Counted from the stretch's first letter, positions 36,097 to 45,678 are shown. The stretch: DNA of 64,000 bases from Winogradskyella sp. (GCF_028289625.1 NZ_JANQOM010000061.1:62001-126000), one strand, 5' to 3'. The notes: a model not told the origin generated them from the sequence alone. Made by a program: numbers and translations.

Positions 36097-36203
36097 TTTA
36101 AATCGCTTTTGAACTAAAGTATGAATGCTTTGGTACTTTCGTATGAGTACCAAATCATTAATCAAATCTACTTTTGATCTGCTTAATCATTAAATCAATT
36201 ATT

Positions 36204-36665
36204 ATGAAAAGTACGATATTAAAATTTGGATCTTATGGACTAATTACAGGTTTTATTATTTTTATTTTACATCTTATCATAGGTATAGATAATTTGGATT
36301 ATTCCACAAATGAAATCTTAGGTTATGTCTCGATTTTTATTTCACTATCTTTTATCTTTTTTGGATTAAAACACTATCGAGACAAAATAAATAATGGAGT
36401 ATTATCCTTAGGGAAAGCCCTATCCATAGGAATCCTTATTTCATTATTAGTCGCTTTAGGAATTAGTATTGCGGACTTCGTATATACTAAATTCATTAAT
36501 CCTGATTTTTTTAGTAACTATGAACAAATGATGAAAGAACAGGGTAAGGCCGATCAAGTTATGGAAATGACTAGTGCCACAGGCGCAATATTTATGATGG
36601 TTCTGGTTACCGTTATTGGATTTATTATATCTTTAATCTCAGGCTTAATTCTACAACGTAAATAA
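36204..36665 (+). CDS. DUF4199 family membrane protein
   Basis: 153 aa with four membrane helices and the short charged loop near FINPDFFSNYEQMMKEQGK that is typical of DUF4199. ATG 36204 (MKSTILKFGSYGL) is preferred; an in-frame ATG at 36174 adds ten residues with no family counterpart. Function unknown. It lies 107 bases after the membrane-anchored LuxR-type gene, a neighbour arrangement that suggests regulation by it. Confidence 0.85.
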   Translation: MKSTILKFGSYGLITGFIIFILHLIIGIDNLDYSTNEILGYVSIFISLSFIFFGLKHYRDKINNGVLSLGKALSIGILISLLVALGISIADFVYTKFINPDFFSNYEQMMKEQGKADQVMEMTSATGAIFMMVLVTVIGFIISLISGLILQRK

Positions 36666-36682
36666 CTTAAATCAATCAAATT

Positions 36683-37141
36683 ATGCAATACAACGCTACA
36701 TCACCTGAGGACTACATCGGTCAGGTTCCAGAAGAACGTCAGGAAGCTTTAAAAAAGTTACGTCAGGTTATCAAAGACAATTTACCTGAAGGATTTGAAG
36801 AAGGTATACAATACAAAATGATAGGTTACTATGTGCCGCATTCTGTTTATCCAGATGGCTACCATTGTGACCCTAAGACACCTCTACCATTTATAAGTTT
36901 TGCATCTCAAAAAAACTCGGTTAACTTATATCATAGTGGTATTTATGCAAAAAAAGAACTATATGATTGGTTTGTAAACGAATATCCCAAACATTGCACA
37001 CGCAAACTAGATATGGGCAAAAGTTGCATTCGATTTAAAAAAGTTGAAGAAATTCCTTTTGAACTCATTGGAGAACTAACCCGTAAAATGACCTGTAAGG
37101 AATGGATAAATATCTATGAAACTGCCTTAAAAAAGAAATAA
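36683..37141 (+). CDS. DUF1801 family protein
   Basis: 152 aa, cytoplasmic. The family fold is recognised by EERQEALKKLRQVIKDNLPEG at the start, EGIQYKMIGYYVP, PFISFASQKNSVNLYHSG, and CIRFKKVEEIPFELI. The role is unknown; the family resembles YdhG/YjbR-like small DNA- or ligand-binding folds. It lies 17 bases after DUF4199 and 1 base before the next gene, so the three are co-transcribed. Confidence 0.87.
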   Translation: MQYNATSPEDYIGQVPEERQEALKKLRQVIKDNLPEGFEEGIQYKMIGYYVPHSVYPDGYHCDPKTPLPFISFASQKNSVNLYHSGIYAKKELYDWFVNEYPKHCTRKLDMGKSCIRFKKVEEIPFELIGELTRKMTCKEWINIYETALKKK

Positions 37142-37142
37142 C

Positions 37143-37529
37143 ATGAAAAAACGCGTAACAGGAATTGGAGGTTTGTTCTTTAAATCCAAAAACCCACAGG
37201 CATCAAAGGATTGGTACAAAAAACACTTAGGCTTTAATACAGACGCTTATGGATGTACGTTTTGGTGGAAAGATAAAGATGGGAATGATTGTTCTACACA
37301 GTGGAGTCCCTTTAAAGAGGATACCGCTTACTTTCAACCTTCCGAGAAACCCTTTATGTTTAACTATCGCGTTGAGAATCTAGAAGCATTATTGGAAATT
37401 TTAAGAAAAGAAGGTGTAACAATTGTAGGAGACATGGAGACATATGATTATGGGAAGTTTGCTTGGGTACTGGATAATGAAAACAATAAAATTGAATTAT
37501 GGGAACCAATTGACTCTGCATTTCAATAA
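37143..37529 (+). CDS. VOC family (glyoxalase-like) protein
   Basis: 128 aa with a glyoxalase/bleomycin-resistance fold: GGLFFKSKNPQASKDWYKKH at the start, LGFNTDAYG, and ending with WVLDNENNKIELWEP, where the final glutamate is a usual metal ligand. The substrate cannot be told from sequence. Start is one base after the DUF1801 stop. Confidence 0.88.
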   Translation: MKKRVTGIGGLFFKSKNPQASKDWYKKHLGFNTDAYGCTFWWKDKDGNDCSTQWSPFKEDTAYFQPSEKPFMFNYRVENLEALLEILRKEGVTIVGDMETYDYGKFAWVLDNENNKIELWEPIDSAFQ

Positions 37530-37590
37530 TTGCATAACATTTTTTTAGTAATTTTAGGCAACACTATTAATCATTAAAACTATTTAAACT

Positions 37591-38070
37591 ATGTCAGACG
37601 ATAATAAAGATTTAGGCGACGAGCTTAACGATATGATTGGCGATGCCAAGGAAAGTGCTAAAAAAGCAGGAGAAAAAATTACCCAAAAAACCAGTGAATT
37701 AGCCGATGACGCTAAAGAGTTTGCTGAAGAGGCTAAAGAAAAGGCTACAGAGTTTGCTAATGAAGCAAAAGAGGTATTAAGTGATGGAAAAAATGTTGCT
37801 ATTATTGCTCACATCACTCTCATCGGATGGATTATTGCAATAATAATGAATAGCAGTAATAAAACTGAATTAGGGTCTTTCTACATAAGACAAATGCTTG
37901 GATTTATAATTATTTCTTTTGTTTTGGGGTGGATACCAATTTTGAATATACTTGTTTTATTAGTATTATTTGTTGCATGGATAATGAGCTTAATTGGTGC
38001 ATTAGGTGGCGAAAAGAAAACATCTTTTCTCCTTGGAAGTCAATTTCAAGAATGGTTTAAAAGTTTATAG
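37591..38070 (+). CDS. Membrane protein with amphipathic helical N-terminus (DUF4870-like C-terminus)
   Basis: 159 aa. Residues 1-65 are a long charged amphipathic helix with an Ala/Glu/Lys repeat every eleven residues (AKESAKKAGEKI, AKEFAEEAKEKATEFANEAK), like YtxH or apolipoprotein-type stress proteins. Residues 68-155 hold three hydrophobic helices (AIIAHITLIGWIIAIIMN, FIIISFVLGWIPILN), similar to DUF4870/Tic20-like proteins. Such fusions may sense or stabilise the membrane under stress, which is inference. Followed by a strong terminator. Confidence 0.8.
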   Translation: MSDDNKDLGDELNDMIGDAKESAKKAGEKITQKTSELADDAKEFAEEAKEKATEFANEAKEVLSDGKNVAIIAHITLIGWIIAIIMNSSNKTELGSFYIRQMLGFIIISFVLGWIPILNILVLLVLFVAWIMSLIGALGGEKKTSFLLGSQFQEWFKSL

Positions 38071-38078
38071 AAAATCAT

Positions 38079-38115
38079 TTAAACCCAGAATTAATATTCT
38101 GGGTTTTCTTTTTAT
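38079..38115 (+). terminator. Terminator closing the 35686-38070 run
   Basis: AAACCCAGAAT, four-base loop, ATTCTGGGTTTTCTTTTT: an 11-bp perfect stem with a T-run. Confidence 0.85.
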
Positions 38116-38209
38116 AAACCATAATCTCGAGATAAACAATCGCTAATTCACAAGGCTGTAACCAAAATGTATTATAGACCTCTTTATTTATAGTATAAAA
38201 GGCTATAAT

Positions 38210-39586
38210 TTATGCCTTTACAACTTTTAGTAAAAAATAAGATGGCTCACCTTGTTTTCCGATAGTAAAAAAAACATCGCTCCCATCTACACTAACAAAA
38301 ATTTCCATTTGTATATTTTCACCATTTGCAATACTAACAAGTGAATTTTCATTAATTTTAGAAAGACTCCAAGTAGACTGATTTATTGCTGAAGTCAGCA
38401 TTTGAAAAAAACTATTAGCTGCAGTAGTTTGCAGATTAAATGTTTTATCTGAATTAAAAGTAAATTGGGCGTTCTTAAAACTATCCACCATCAAACTAAA
38501 GGGTGGTTCTTTGGAAGACTTTTCTACACTAACAACATTCCAATTGCCTTCTAAAAAATCATCATTTACAATTTGAGAATCACTATCTAAATTATAATCC
38601 GAAGGCACGGAGTCCCCTACACGTTGACTCCCCATGTAGCCATTAAAAAATACCCCAACAATTGGTGCATAGTTTCCAAACCTGTCTACATAAAATTTGT
38701 CTGTATTAACCTCAATACTTGATTGAATATCCTTGTCATATAAAATAGTAACCTTCTTATTCAGTGTAACTTGTTTAAACGAAGAATCCTCTAGGTCCCC
38801 AACTGTAAAATAAGCCCATTCATTAACTCTAAACCTACCATAGAAAATCCAATAACCTTCACCTTTTAGATTTTCATTAAATAAGGCTCTCATAAAATGC
38901 TGAACAGATCCTTTAAAAGCTCGTTCCCTTTTTTTAATAGTACTTTTTTTATTTGATTTTTTTAAATCCTTGTAGAAAGTAGTACCATAATATGTGAGTC
39001 TATTCTTTGTGAATGAATTTGTGGGGATATTGGCATATTTAAAACTTAACTCAAAATCAATGATATCATAATCTATTTCATATTGTAAAGCCTTGTTTTC
39101 AATTTTTATTGGAGCTTTAGCACTTGCTGAGAGGACCCTATTTTCCTTATCATAACGCAATATAAGATCATCTTCATTTAATATCTTACAGGATTTTGCA
39201 ATTTTTGAAGTCCCTAAAAATTCTTTTCTGAATAAACGTAGTTTTTGCTTTCGGGTTAACCCGTCATCGTAATCTAGGTTAACCTCATCTAAAGCTATAG
39301 AGCTTGGCTTTAAAGCTATCGCTATATGTTCCTTATCCCTGTAATCATTAATAATGATTTTTTCAAAGCCCAAATAGGAAATCACTAAACTCGACTGAAT
39401 GGCATCAGTGTAAGTAATTGAAAACTCACCATTTTCATTAGTAGTGGTTCCAACAGTGGTATTGTCAAAGTAAACAGAAACCGTTTCTAAAGGTTGATTG
39501 GCACTAGCATCAACTATGGTTCCTGTTAATATCTGTGACCAACAGCAGACAGGGGCTAATAAAAAAATCCATAGTCTATTTATCAT
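38210..39586 (-). CDS. Carboxypeptidase-regulatory-like domain outer-membrane protein
   Basis: 458 aa. A signal peptide (MINRLWIFLLAPVCCWSQ) is followed by a CarboxypepD_reg-like beta domain at about 20-100 (LTGTIVDASANQPLETVSVY, TNENGEFSI, VISYLGFEK), the domain that begins many TonB-linked outer-membrane proteins. The remainder has no TonB barrel I recognise and ends with a lipocalin-like stretch (EGNWNVVSVEK...). ATG 39586 is chosen over 39610 because it starts the signal peptide. It overlaps the upstream acyltransferase gene by 11 bases. Confidence 0.8.
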   Translation of the reverse strand: MINRLWIFLLAPVCCWSQILTGTIVDASANQPLETVSVYFDNTTVGTTTNENGEFSITYTDAIQSSLVISYLGFEKIIINDYRDKEHIAIALKPSSIALDEVNLDYDDGLTRKQKLRLFRKEFLGTSKIAKSCKILNEDDLILRYDKENRVLSASAKAPIKIENKALQYEIDYDIIDFELSFKYANIPTNSFTKNRLTYYGTTFYKDLKKSNKKSTIKKRERAFKGSVQHFMRALFNENLKGEGYWIFYGRFRVNEWAYFTVGDLEDSSFKQVTLNKKVTILYDKDIQSSIEVNTDKFYVDRFGNYAPIVGVFFNGYMGSQRVGDSVPSDYNLDSDSQIVNDDFLEGNWNVVSVEKSSKEPPFSLMVDSFKNAQFTFNSDKTFNLQTTAANSFFQMLTSAINQSTWSLSKINENSLVSIANGENIQMEIFVSVDGSDVFFTIGKQGEPSYFLLKVVKA

Positions 39587-41405
39587 GGTTATCAATAAAT
39601 TTACGCTCAAGCTCGGCCTGAAACTCTTCCATTACTGGTCTAACCGTACTTTCTGGTAAATCTGCTATTTTTATGTACATCAATCCATCTACCGCATTAT
39701 TAAACAAAGGATCTACATTAAATGCCACAAGTTTGGCATTTTGTTTTATATATTTTTTGAGCAATACTGGCAGTCGCAAAGCACCAGGCTCAACTTCGTC
39801 TATAATTTTGTCGAATTTATTTAAATCGGCTTCTGTTTCGTCAAAAACAAAATCCTTATCTGCATCTTTTAACTTTACCTTAAATTCCTTTTTAGGGTGA
39901 ACATATTGCGCCACATAAGGATCATAATAGTGCGATTTCATAAACTCAATCATCAGACTCTTCGAAAAGTTAGAAAATTGGTTACTTATACTCACACCTC
40001 CAATTAAATATTGATGTTCAGGATGACGCAATGTAGTGTGAACTATCCCTTTCCAAAGCAAAAAAAGTGGCATTGGTTTTTGCTGATATCTTTTTACGAT
40101 AAAGGCGCGTCCCATTTCTATGGACTGACTCATCATCTTGTAAAGCTCTGGCTCAAAACGAAATAAATCCTGCAAATAAAACCCATTAATCCCAAAACGT
40201 TCAAAAATCTGGGATCCCAATCCCATTCTGTAGGCGCCAGCAACTACATTTTTGTCCGTATCCCATAAGAACATATGGTGATAATAAGTGTCAAAAGTGT
40301 CCAAGTCAATAGCTTCATTAGTCCCTTCCCCTACTTCTCTAAAAGTAATTTCCCTAAGTCTTCCTATTTCCCTTAAAATATTTGGCATATCCTTAGCTGA
40401 TGCCAAATACACCTCATAGTTTTTACTTACCAGAAGTCGACAATCCTTTTGTCTTAGACCTTCAACCTCGTCCATCATTACTTCAGGATCAATGGGAGTT
40501 ACAATACGTTTGGCAGTTTTCGGAACCTTAACGGTAGATTTAATGTTGTCTAAAATCTTTGGTTTATCCTCAAAACTTTTAGACAGCATATAGGTTTTTC
40601 GCCTTAGAAAATCTGAAAAATCGGGTAAATCGCTATGCTCTTTTTGATCCTTCACCGAAATAGGACGACCTATCCTTACATTAATAATTCTTCGTTTTTG
40701 GGTTAACAATTCTGAAGGTAATTTTGCTGTTCTAAGCGTATCACTGATTTTAGACAATCGGTAGAATAGTCTACTATTTTTGGCATGAAAATATATAGGA
40801 ACCACTGGCACTTCAGCTTTCTTTATGAGCTTCATAGCCGCTTCTTCCCATGGTTTATCTACAACTAATTTCCCATCTCTATAAGTTGATACTTCACCTG
40901 CAGGGAAAACACCTAGGGGATGACCTTCCTTTAAATGCTTTATTGCATTTTTAAACCCAGTAATACTGCTCTTTACATTCTTTCTGTCTTCAAAAGGATT
41001 CACAGGCATTATGTAGGGTATCAGCGGTTCTATTCTGTGAAGTAAAAAATTAGCGATAATTTTAAAATCTTCACGTTCTTCTAGCATCAATTTTAGCAAT
41101 AAAATACCATCTATACCTCCAAGTGGATGATTAGAGATGGTAATGTAAGCACCATCTTTTGGAAGACGCTTTAAATCTTCTTCTGGGATTTCGAATTTTA
41201 TCTGAAAATCATCTAATAACGCATTTAAAAAGTCTAAATCCGAAAGATGTTTGTTGCGTCTGTATATCTTATTTATGGAGGAAATTTTTAGAACCTTCAT
41301 TAATAGCCAACCAAAAAAAGTTCCTATGAAACCATACTTGTCTGCATGAATAGCTTTGGCAACTTCCTTTGCTGTGACCAATCCCGTATCAGACGATTTC
41401 CCCAT
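39576..41405 (-). CDS. Two-domain lipid acyltransferase (OlsF-like: PlsC O-acyltransferase plus GNAT N-acyltransferase)
   Basis: 609 aa. Residues 80-270 are a PlsC/LPLAT domain: ISNHPLGGIDGILLL in the NHxxxxD position, FPAGEVSTYRDG, and VVPIYFHAKNSR. Residues 310-520 are a GNAT-like N-acyltransferase of the hemolysin/OlsB type (LREIGRLREITFREVGEGT, the YLQDLFRFEPEL stretch, EMGRAFIVKRYQ). The same order occurs in OlsF proteins, which make ornithine lipids by N- then O-acylation; the amino acid (ornithine, lysine or glycine) cannot be read from sequence. Probably a peripheral inner-membrane enzyme making phosphorus-free lipids. Confidence 0.88.
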   Translation of the reverse strand: MGKSSDTGLVTAKEVAKAIHADKYGFIGTFFGWLLMKVLKISSINKIYRRNKHLSDLDFLNALLDDFQIKFEIPEEDLKRLPKDGAYITISNHPLGGIDGILLLKLMLEEREDFKIIANFLLHRIEPLIPYIMPVNPFEDRKNVKSSITGFKNAIKHLKEGHPLGVFPAGEVSTYRDGKLVVDKPWEEAAMKLIKKAEVPVVPIYFHAKNSRLFYRLSKISDTLRTAKLPSELLTQKRRIINVRIGRPISVKDQKEHSDLPDFSDFLRRKTYMLSKSFEDKPKILDNIKSTVKVPKTAKRIVTPIDPEVMMDEVEGLRQKDCRLLVSKNYEVYLASAKDMPNILREIGRLREITFREVGEGTNEAIDLDTFDTYYHHMFLWDTDKNVVAGAYRMGLGSQIFERFGINGFYLQDLFRFEPELYKMMSQSIEMGRAFIVKRYQQKPMPLFLLWKGIVHTTLRHPEHQYLIGGVSISNQFSNFSKSLMIEFMKSHYYDPYVAQYVHPKKEFKVKLKDADKDFVFDETEADLNKFDKIIDEVEPGALRLPVLLKKYIKQNAKLVAFNVDPLFNNAVDGLMYIKIADLPESTVRPVMEEFQAELERKFIDNHDK

Positions 41406-41425
41406 AAAACAAATTTAGTAAAATG

Positions 41426-42676
41426 TTATTTAGTTACGATTTGAACGGTTTCTTGTGTTAATTGTTTCAATAAGACAGTTTTATCCCTTTCAAGTTCTTT
41501 TATGGCAGCTTGATTGTAATGTCTAATGGTATATAGACTCACATTATCGTGGCATGTTACATTAAATTTTGCTTTTAAGTGTTGTATTAACTTATCACGA
41601 TTGTTATAAATATTATCTATGCATACTGAAAAACTAATGGCTGAATTCTGAATGACATCTACCTTCATTTTATATAGATGCAATAAACTAAATATGTCAC
41701 TAATGTTTTCTTCTACGATATAAGAGAAATCCAAGGATGACAGGGAAATCAAAATCTGATTTTTCTTAACAATAAAGCAAGGGATTTCTGGCTCTATAGC
41801 TTCTCCTTTGCTGACACAAGTACCTTGTGCCGTAGGATTTAAAAATGATTTTACGTAAAGTGGAATTTCTTTTTGCTGTAAAGGTTGAAGCGTTTTTGGG
41901 TGAATGACTGACGCGCCATAAAATGCTAGCTCTATGGCTTCCCTGTAGGAAATTTGATGCAATAACTGAGCGTTTTCAAAATAGCGTGGGTCGGCATTTA
42001 AAACTCCAGGAACATCTTTCCAAATAGTTACATTTTCGGCATTTAAACAATAGGCAAAGATAGCAGCGGTATAGTCACTACCCTCTCGTCCAAGGGTTGT
42101 TGTAAAATTATTGGCATCGCTACCCAAAAAACCTTGTGTAATATTAAGAACCGACCTATTTAGATTTAATGAAATATTGTCTTGGGTTTGTTCCCAATTC
42201 ACATTGGCTCTTCTATAATAATTATCGGTTTTAATATAATCCCTTACATCTAGCCAAGTATTTTCTAAGCCTATCTCGTTAAGATAATAGCTAATGATGG
42301 TCGTCGATATAAGTTCGCCAAAGCCTATGGTTTGGTCATAGACATAATTGTAGTCTGGCGATTTGTTACTCTTAAAAAACAAAGCCATTTCATCAAAAAG
42401 TGCTTTTACAGCAGCAAATACCTGATGGCGTTCATTGTCGAATAAATCCAGTAAAATCTCATTATGATACTTAATGACTTCATGAATAGAACTTTGCAAC
42501 TCATTTTTGTTTTCAAAGTAGTTTTTAATGACTACTTCCATAGCATTCGTCGTTTTTCCCATAGCTGAGACGACTACCAATGTGTTCTCGTAACCAGTTG
42601 TTTTTAAAACTGTAGCTAAATTCTTTACCCCTTTCGCATCTTTTACCGACGCTCCCCCAAATTTATAAACGCGCAT
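41426..42676 (-). CDS. Aspartate kinase
   Basis: First step of the Lys/Met/Thr family: aspartate plus ATP to aspartyl phosphate. 416 aa: KFGGASVKD at the start, VVVSAMGKTTNAM, the GREGSDYTAA substrate/nucleotide motif (TTLGREGSDYTAAIFAYCL), and two regulatory ACT-like segments after residue 270 (ILISLSSLDFSYIVEE). Flavobacterial monofunctional aspartokinases have this length. Its ATG overlaps the stop of the upstream GNAT gene by one base (TAATG), and the acyltransferase follows 20 bases later. Confidence 0.9.
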   Translation of the reverse strand: MRVYKFGGASVKDAKGVKNLATVLKTTGYENTLVVVSAMGKTTNAMEVVIKNYFENKNELQSSIHEVIKYHNEILLDLFDNERHQVFAAVKALFDEMALFFKSNKSPDYNYVYDQTIGFGELISTTIISYYLNEIGLENTWLDVRDYIKTDNYYRRANVNWEQTQDNISLNLNRSVLNITQGFLGSDANNFTTTLGREGSDYTAAIFAYCLNAENVTIWKDVPGVLNADPRYFENAQLLHQISYREAIELAFYGASVIHPKTLQPLQQKEIPLYVKSFLNPTAQGTCVSKGEAIEPEIPCFIVKKNQILISLSSLDFSYIVEENISDIFSLLHLYKMKVDVIQNSAISFSVCIDNIYNNRDKLIQHLKAKFNVTCHDNVSLYTIRHYNQAAIKELERDKTVLLKQLTQETVQIVTK

Positions 42677-43152
42677 TATATCTCTTTTAGATAATTTTCA
42701 ATTCCTTTTTCATCAAGCTGAACCACATCCCAATCTCGCATTACTTTTGCACCTTTTTTTTCGTAGAACTTTATAGCTGGCTCATTCCAATCCAGAACTT
42801 CCCAATTAATGCGTTTTACACCCAATGATTTACCATATCTTACCACTTCATCTAATAACAGAGTACCTATGTTCTTACCTCTTTGCGATTGGCTTACTAT
42901 TAAATCTTCAAGATGTAAGACTTCACCTTTCCAAGTTGAATATCGCATATAAACTAAAGCCATACCTTCAATTTTTTGGTCGACTTCTACCACAAAGCAC
43001 GTAAACTTAGGATGATTATTAAACCCATCAGATTGTAACATGTCTATAGTAACCTCAACCGCATTAGGTTCTTTTTCAAAGACAGCCAGTTCTTTTATAA
43101 GTTCTAGAACTCTTGGCATATCTTTTTCTGTGGCGAGTCTTGGTTGGTTCAT
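42676..43152 (-). CDS. GNAT family N-acetyltransferase
   Basis: 158 aa, complete GNAT fold: IEGMALVYMRYSTWKGEVL-like beta strands, LEDLIVSQSQRGKNIGTLLL with the acetyl-CoA-binding RGKNIG loop, and INWEVLDWNEPAIKFYEKKGA near the end. It resembles spermidine/diamine acetyltransferase-like proteins, but the acceptor is unknown. It is first in the unit GNAT, aspartate kinase, acyltransferase, outer-membrane protein. Confidence 0.9.
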   Translation of the reverse strand: MNQPRLATEKDMPRVLELIKELAVFEKEPNAVEVTIDMLQSDGFNNHPKFTCFVVEVDQKIEGMALVYMRYSTWKGEVLHLEDLIVSQSQRGKNIGTLLLDEVVRYGKSLGVKRINWEVLDWNEPAIKFYEKKGAKVMRDWDVVQLDEKGIENYLKEI

Positions 43153-43285
43153 TTTTTTCTTTTTTAAAAAAAGAACTCAAATATAATCTAAACTGACTTT
43201 AGATAACAATTTATTTAAATCACGAAAACGTTATAGTTTGTTAAAAAATGCGATATTTGTGGCAATTAATCAATATAAAAACTTC

Positions 43286-44293
43286 ATGTCTCAACGCAAT
43301 CAAACTCTAGGTGAGTTTATCATTGAAAACCAAGCTTCATTTAAATACACTTCCGGCGAACTTTCAAGACTTATTAACTCTATTCGATTAGCAGCAAAAG
43401 TGGTCAATCACGAAGTTAATAAAGCAGGATTGGTCGATATTCTTGGTGCGGCTGGTGATACCAATGTGCAAGGCGAGGATCAGCAAAAGCTAGATGTCTA
43501 TGCCAATGAGAAGTTTATACAGACCATGACCAATAGAAATATTGTTTGTGGTATTGCGAGTGAGGAAGAAGATGATTTTATTACCATTAATAGTCAAGAT
43601 GAAAATCACCAAAACAAATATGTGGTTTTAATAGATCCTTTGGATGGGTCTTCTAACATCGATGTTAATGTATCGGTAGGTACGATATTCTCTGTATATA
43701 GAAGAGTTACACCTGTCGGAACACCAGTAGGCTTAGAGGATTTTCTTCAGAAAGGAATCAACCAAGTGGCTGCCGGATATATCATCTATGGAACCTCAAC
43801 CATGCTTGTTTACACGACTGGTGATGGTGTTAACGGCTTTACACTAAATCCTGCAATAGGCTCTTATTATTTGTCTCATCCAAACATGCAGTTCCCTGAA
43901 GATGGGCGCATCTATTCCGTTAATGAGGGTAACTATATTCATTTTCCTCAAGGCATCAAAGATTATATTAAATATTGCCAAATGGAGGAAGGAGATAGAC
44001 CATACACCTCTCGATATATTGGTTCTCTGGTTTCTGATTTTCATAGAAACATGATTAAAGGCGGTATCTATATGTATCCTAAAAGCTCTAAAGCTAGTAA
44101 TGGAAAACTACGCCTGCTATATGAGTGTAACCCCATGGCTTTTTTGGCTGAACAGGCTAATGGAAAAGCAAGTGATGGTTTTACACGCATTATGGAAATT
44201 GAACCCACTGAACTCCACCAACGTGTTCCTTTTATTTGTGGCAGTAAAAATATGGTAGGAAAAGCTGAGGAATTTATGCAAAAATCGATATAA
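43286..44293 (+). CDS. fbp: Fructose-1,6-bisphosphatase, class I
   Basis: Gluconeogenic phosphatase. 335 aa: [18 protein letters not shown] with metal-binding residues, [20 protein letters not shown] with the metal-site DPLDGSS, and the substrate-binding NEGNY and IKGGIYMYP stretches. C-terminal [14 protein letters not shown] is usual. ATG 43286 ([11 protein letters not shown]) is chosen over the in-frame TTG at 43238, which adds 16 hydrophobic residues not found in the family. Divergent from the GNAT unit. Confidence 0.95.
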   Translation: MSQRNQTLGEFIIENQASFKYTSGELSRLINSIRLAAKVVNHEVNKAGLVDILGAAGDTNVQGEDQQKLDVYANEKFIQTMTNRNIVCGIASEEEDDFITINSQDENHQNKYVVLIDPLDGSSNIDVNVSVGTIFSVYRRVTPVGTPVGLEDFLQKGINQVAAGYIIYGTSTMLVYTTGDGVNGFTLNPAIGSYYLSHPNMQFPEDGRIYSVNEGNYIHFPQGIKDYIKYCQMEEGDRPYTSRYIGSLVSDFHRNMIKGGIYMYPKSSKASNGKLRLLYECNPMAFLAEQANGKASDGFTRIMEIEPTELHQRVPFICGSKNMVGKAEEFMQKSI

Positions 44294-44337
44294 GAAAGAA
44301 CAAAATTGTTTGTCTTTTTTATGTGTTTAAGAATTCA

Positions 44338-44769
44338 TTACTGATTCATCTTTTTCATCTTCTCAGTAAACTCATTTAGGTCTACCTCGTAGTAGACCAA
44401 ACTTAACGCTTTATCGGCAATATATTTTACATTTTCAGGATTAAACCCAAGACCAATGCACAGTTTTTCTAAAAGACTAACTTGATGCTCCCCTTCGATA
44501 TGGTCCGCCCATACCATGCGTGCCAAATCGTATAAACGCTCTAAACGCTTATCATAAGAATGTGGTGCGTTAATGGGATGGCTTTTGTAATTCTTTAAAA
44601 TGGCTTTGTAATCGTGTTCTGTAATATCTAATCGAATAGCCAAACGATCTAAAAATTCTCTTTCAGCATCATTGATAACCCCGTCGCTCATTGCCACCCT
44701 AACTATAGCGGCAAAATGGTCTTCATTTCGCTTTTTAAATCCACTTTCGAATAAATCTGAAATTGACAT
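44338..44769 (-). CDS. TerB family protein
   Basis: 143 aa, all helical. AAIVRVAMSDGVINDAEREFLDRLA is the TerB acidic motif (D and E side chains that probably bind Ca2+ or another metal), and the second repeat is KLCIGLGFNPENVKYIADKAL. TerB-like proteins occur in tellurite-resistance and stress gene sets, but none of the other ter genes are here, so the role is open. Confidence 0.87.
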   Translation of the reverse strand: MSISDLFESGFKKRNEDHFAAIVRVAMSDGVINDAEREFLDRLAIRLDITEHDYKAILKNYKSHPINAPHSYDKRLERLYDLARMVWADHIEGEHQVSLLEKLCIGLGFNPENVKYIADKALSLVYYEVDLNEFTEKMKKMNQ

Positions 44770-44827
44770 ATATTGTATTTAATTCTTCTAAGAGCAAATA
44801 TATGTTAATCCGATTTTAAAAATAAGA

Positions 44828-45268
44828 TCAATCCACTATTTTTTCACATGTAAATAATCTAAGATCGGGAAAGCCTTCTTCCAATATTCTTTCTTCATAA
44901 ATGAATGTGTTTTCGTTTAAAGTCTGTATGGTGTATTCAAAATCAATATCTCCCATCGCCGAATTTAAAAAGACCTTATTCCCAGAAACTTCGTATAGTC
45001 CTGTTCCCCCTATACCTCCACATATCCCCATATCTCCTGGACCGGAACCATAAGTACCATCATTATTATAAGAAAATCTCCAATCTAAAACACATGGGCC
45101 TTCTTCTTCTTCACCGTCTATTAACACAGACGTTGGTCTCCAATCACCCAAAATTAATTCTGCGTAATTAGAAGTGTCTGGTGTTTCTTCGTCGCTGTCG
45201 TCATTATTACTACAACTACTTAATAGTATTAATGTAATACCAAAAAAAATGATTTTTAAGTTTTTCAT
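44828..45268 (-). CDS. Lipocalin-like lipoprotein
   Basis: 146 aa. A lipoprotein signal (IIFFGITLILLSSC) puts the lipid-bound cysteine at 19, followed by an acidic linker rich in D, E and T. The rest is a small beta-barrel of the lipocalin-like type: LILGDWRPTSVLIDGEE at the start, YNNDGTYGSG, YEVSGNKVFL, and FTCEKIVD at the end. The linker after the cysteine (NNDDSDEE) matches the flavobacterial surface-lipoprotein export signal. Ligand unknown. Confidence 0.82.
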   Translation of the reverse strand: MKNLKIIFFGITLILLSSCSNNDDSDEETPDTSNYAELILGDWRPTSVLIDGEEEEGPCVLDWRFSYNNDGTYGSGPGDMGICGGIGGTGLYEVSGNKVFLNSAMGDIDFEYTIQTLNENTFIYEERILEEGFPDLRLFTCEKIVD

Positions 45269-45634
45269 TGCCTAATGTATTTAGTGATCTTTTCTTTCTT
45301 ATCGTAGAATTCCGAAAATGTCATCTATTTATTTTCAATACTGTCTAAAGAAATAATAAAGAACCCCTAAATTTAAACTGTATAACACTTCAAAACCATA
45401 TTGGTATTATTCATAGGGCTATTAACATTCTTAACCTTAAGTCACCTTATTTTGACATTCTATTTAGAAATTAGGTGAAAAGTGTGAATTCAGTGGTTGA
45501 AAAATAAGTCAATGTTCTACAAGAATATACAGCTCTAGAAATTTGGTCTCTAAAAAGCTATTGACAATTCCTTAACTGACTTAGTTTCAAATAGGTTTAT
45601 TTGTCTAATTTACATGTAGACTTATTCATCATTT
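45269..45634. other. Gene-free stretch before an orphan terminator
   Basis: No open frame above about 15 codons starts with a credible site here. TAGGTTTA near 45590, with TTGACA about 30 bases upstream, is a weak promoter-like pair. A small untranslated RNA ending in the terminator at 45635-45678 is possible but unsupported otherwise. Confidence 0.35.
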
Positions 45635-45678
45635 AATAACTTTGAAAATTCGAATTTTCAAAGTTATTTTTTTATTTT
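45635..45678 (+). terminator. Strong orphan terminator upstream of ppc
   Basis: AATAACTTTGAAAATTC and its exact complement (GAATTTTCAAAGTTATT) form a 17-bp stem followed by TTTTTATTTT on the plus strand. No annotated plus-strand gene ends before it; the lipoprotein gene to the left reads away. Confidence 0.75.
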
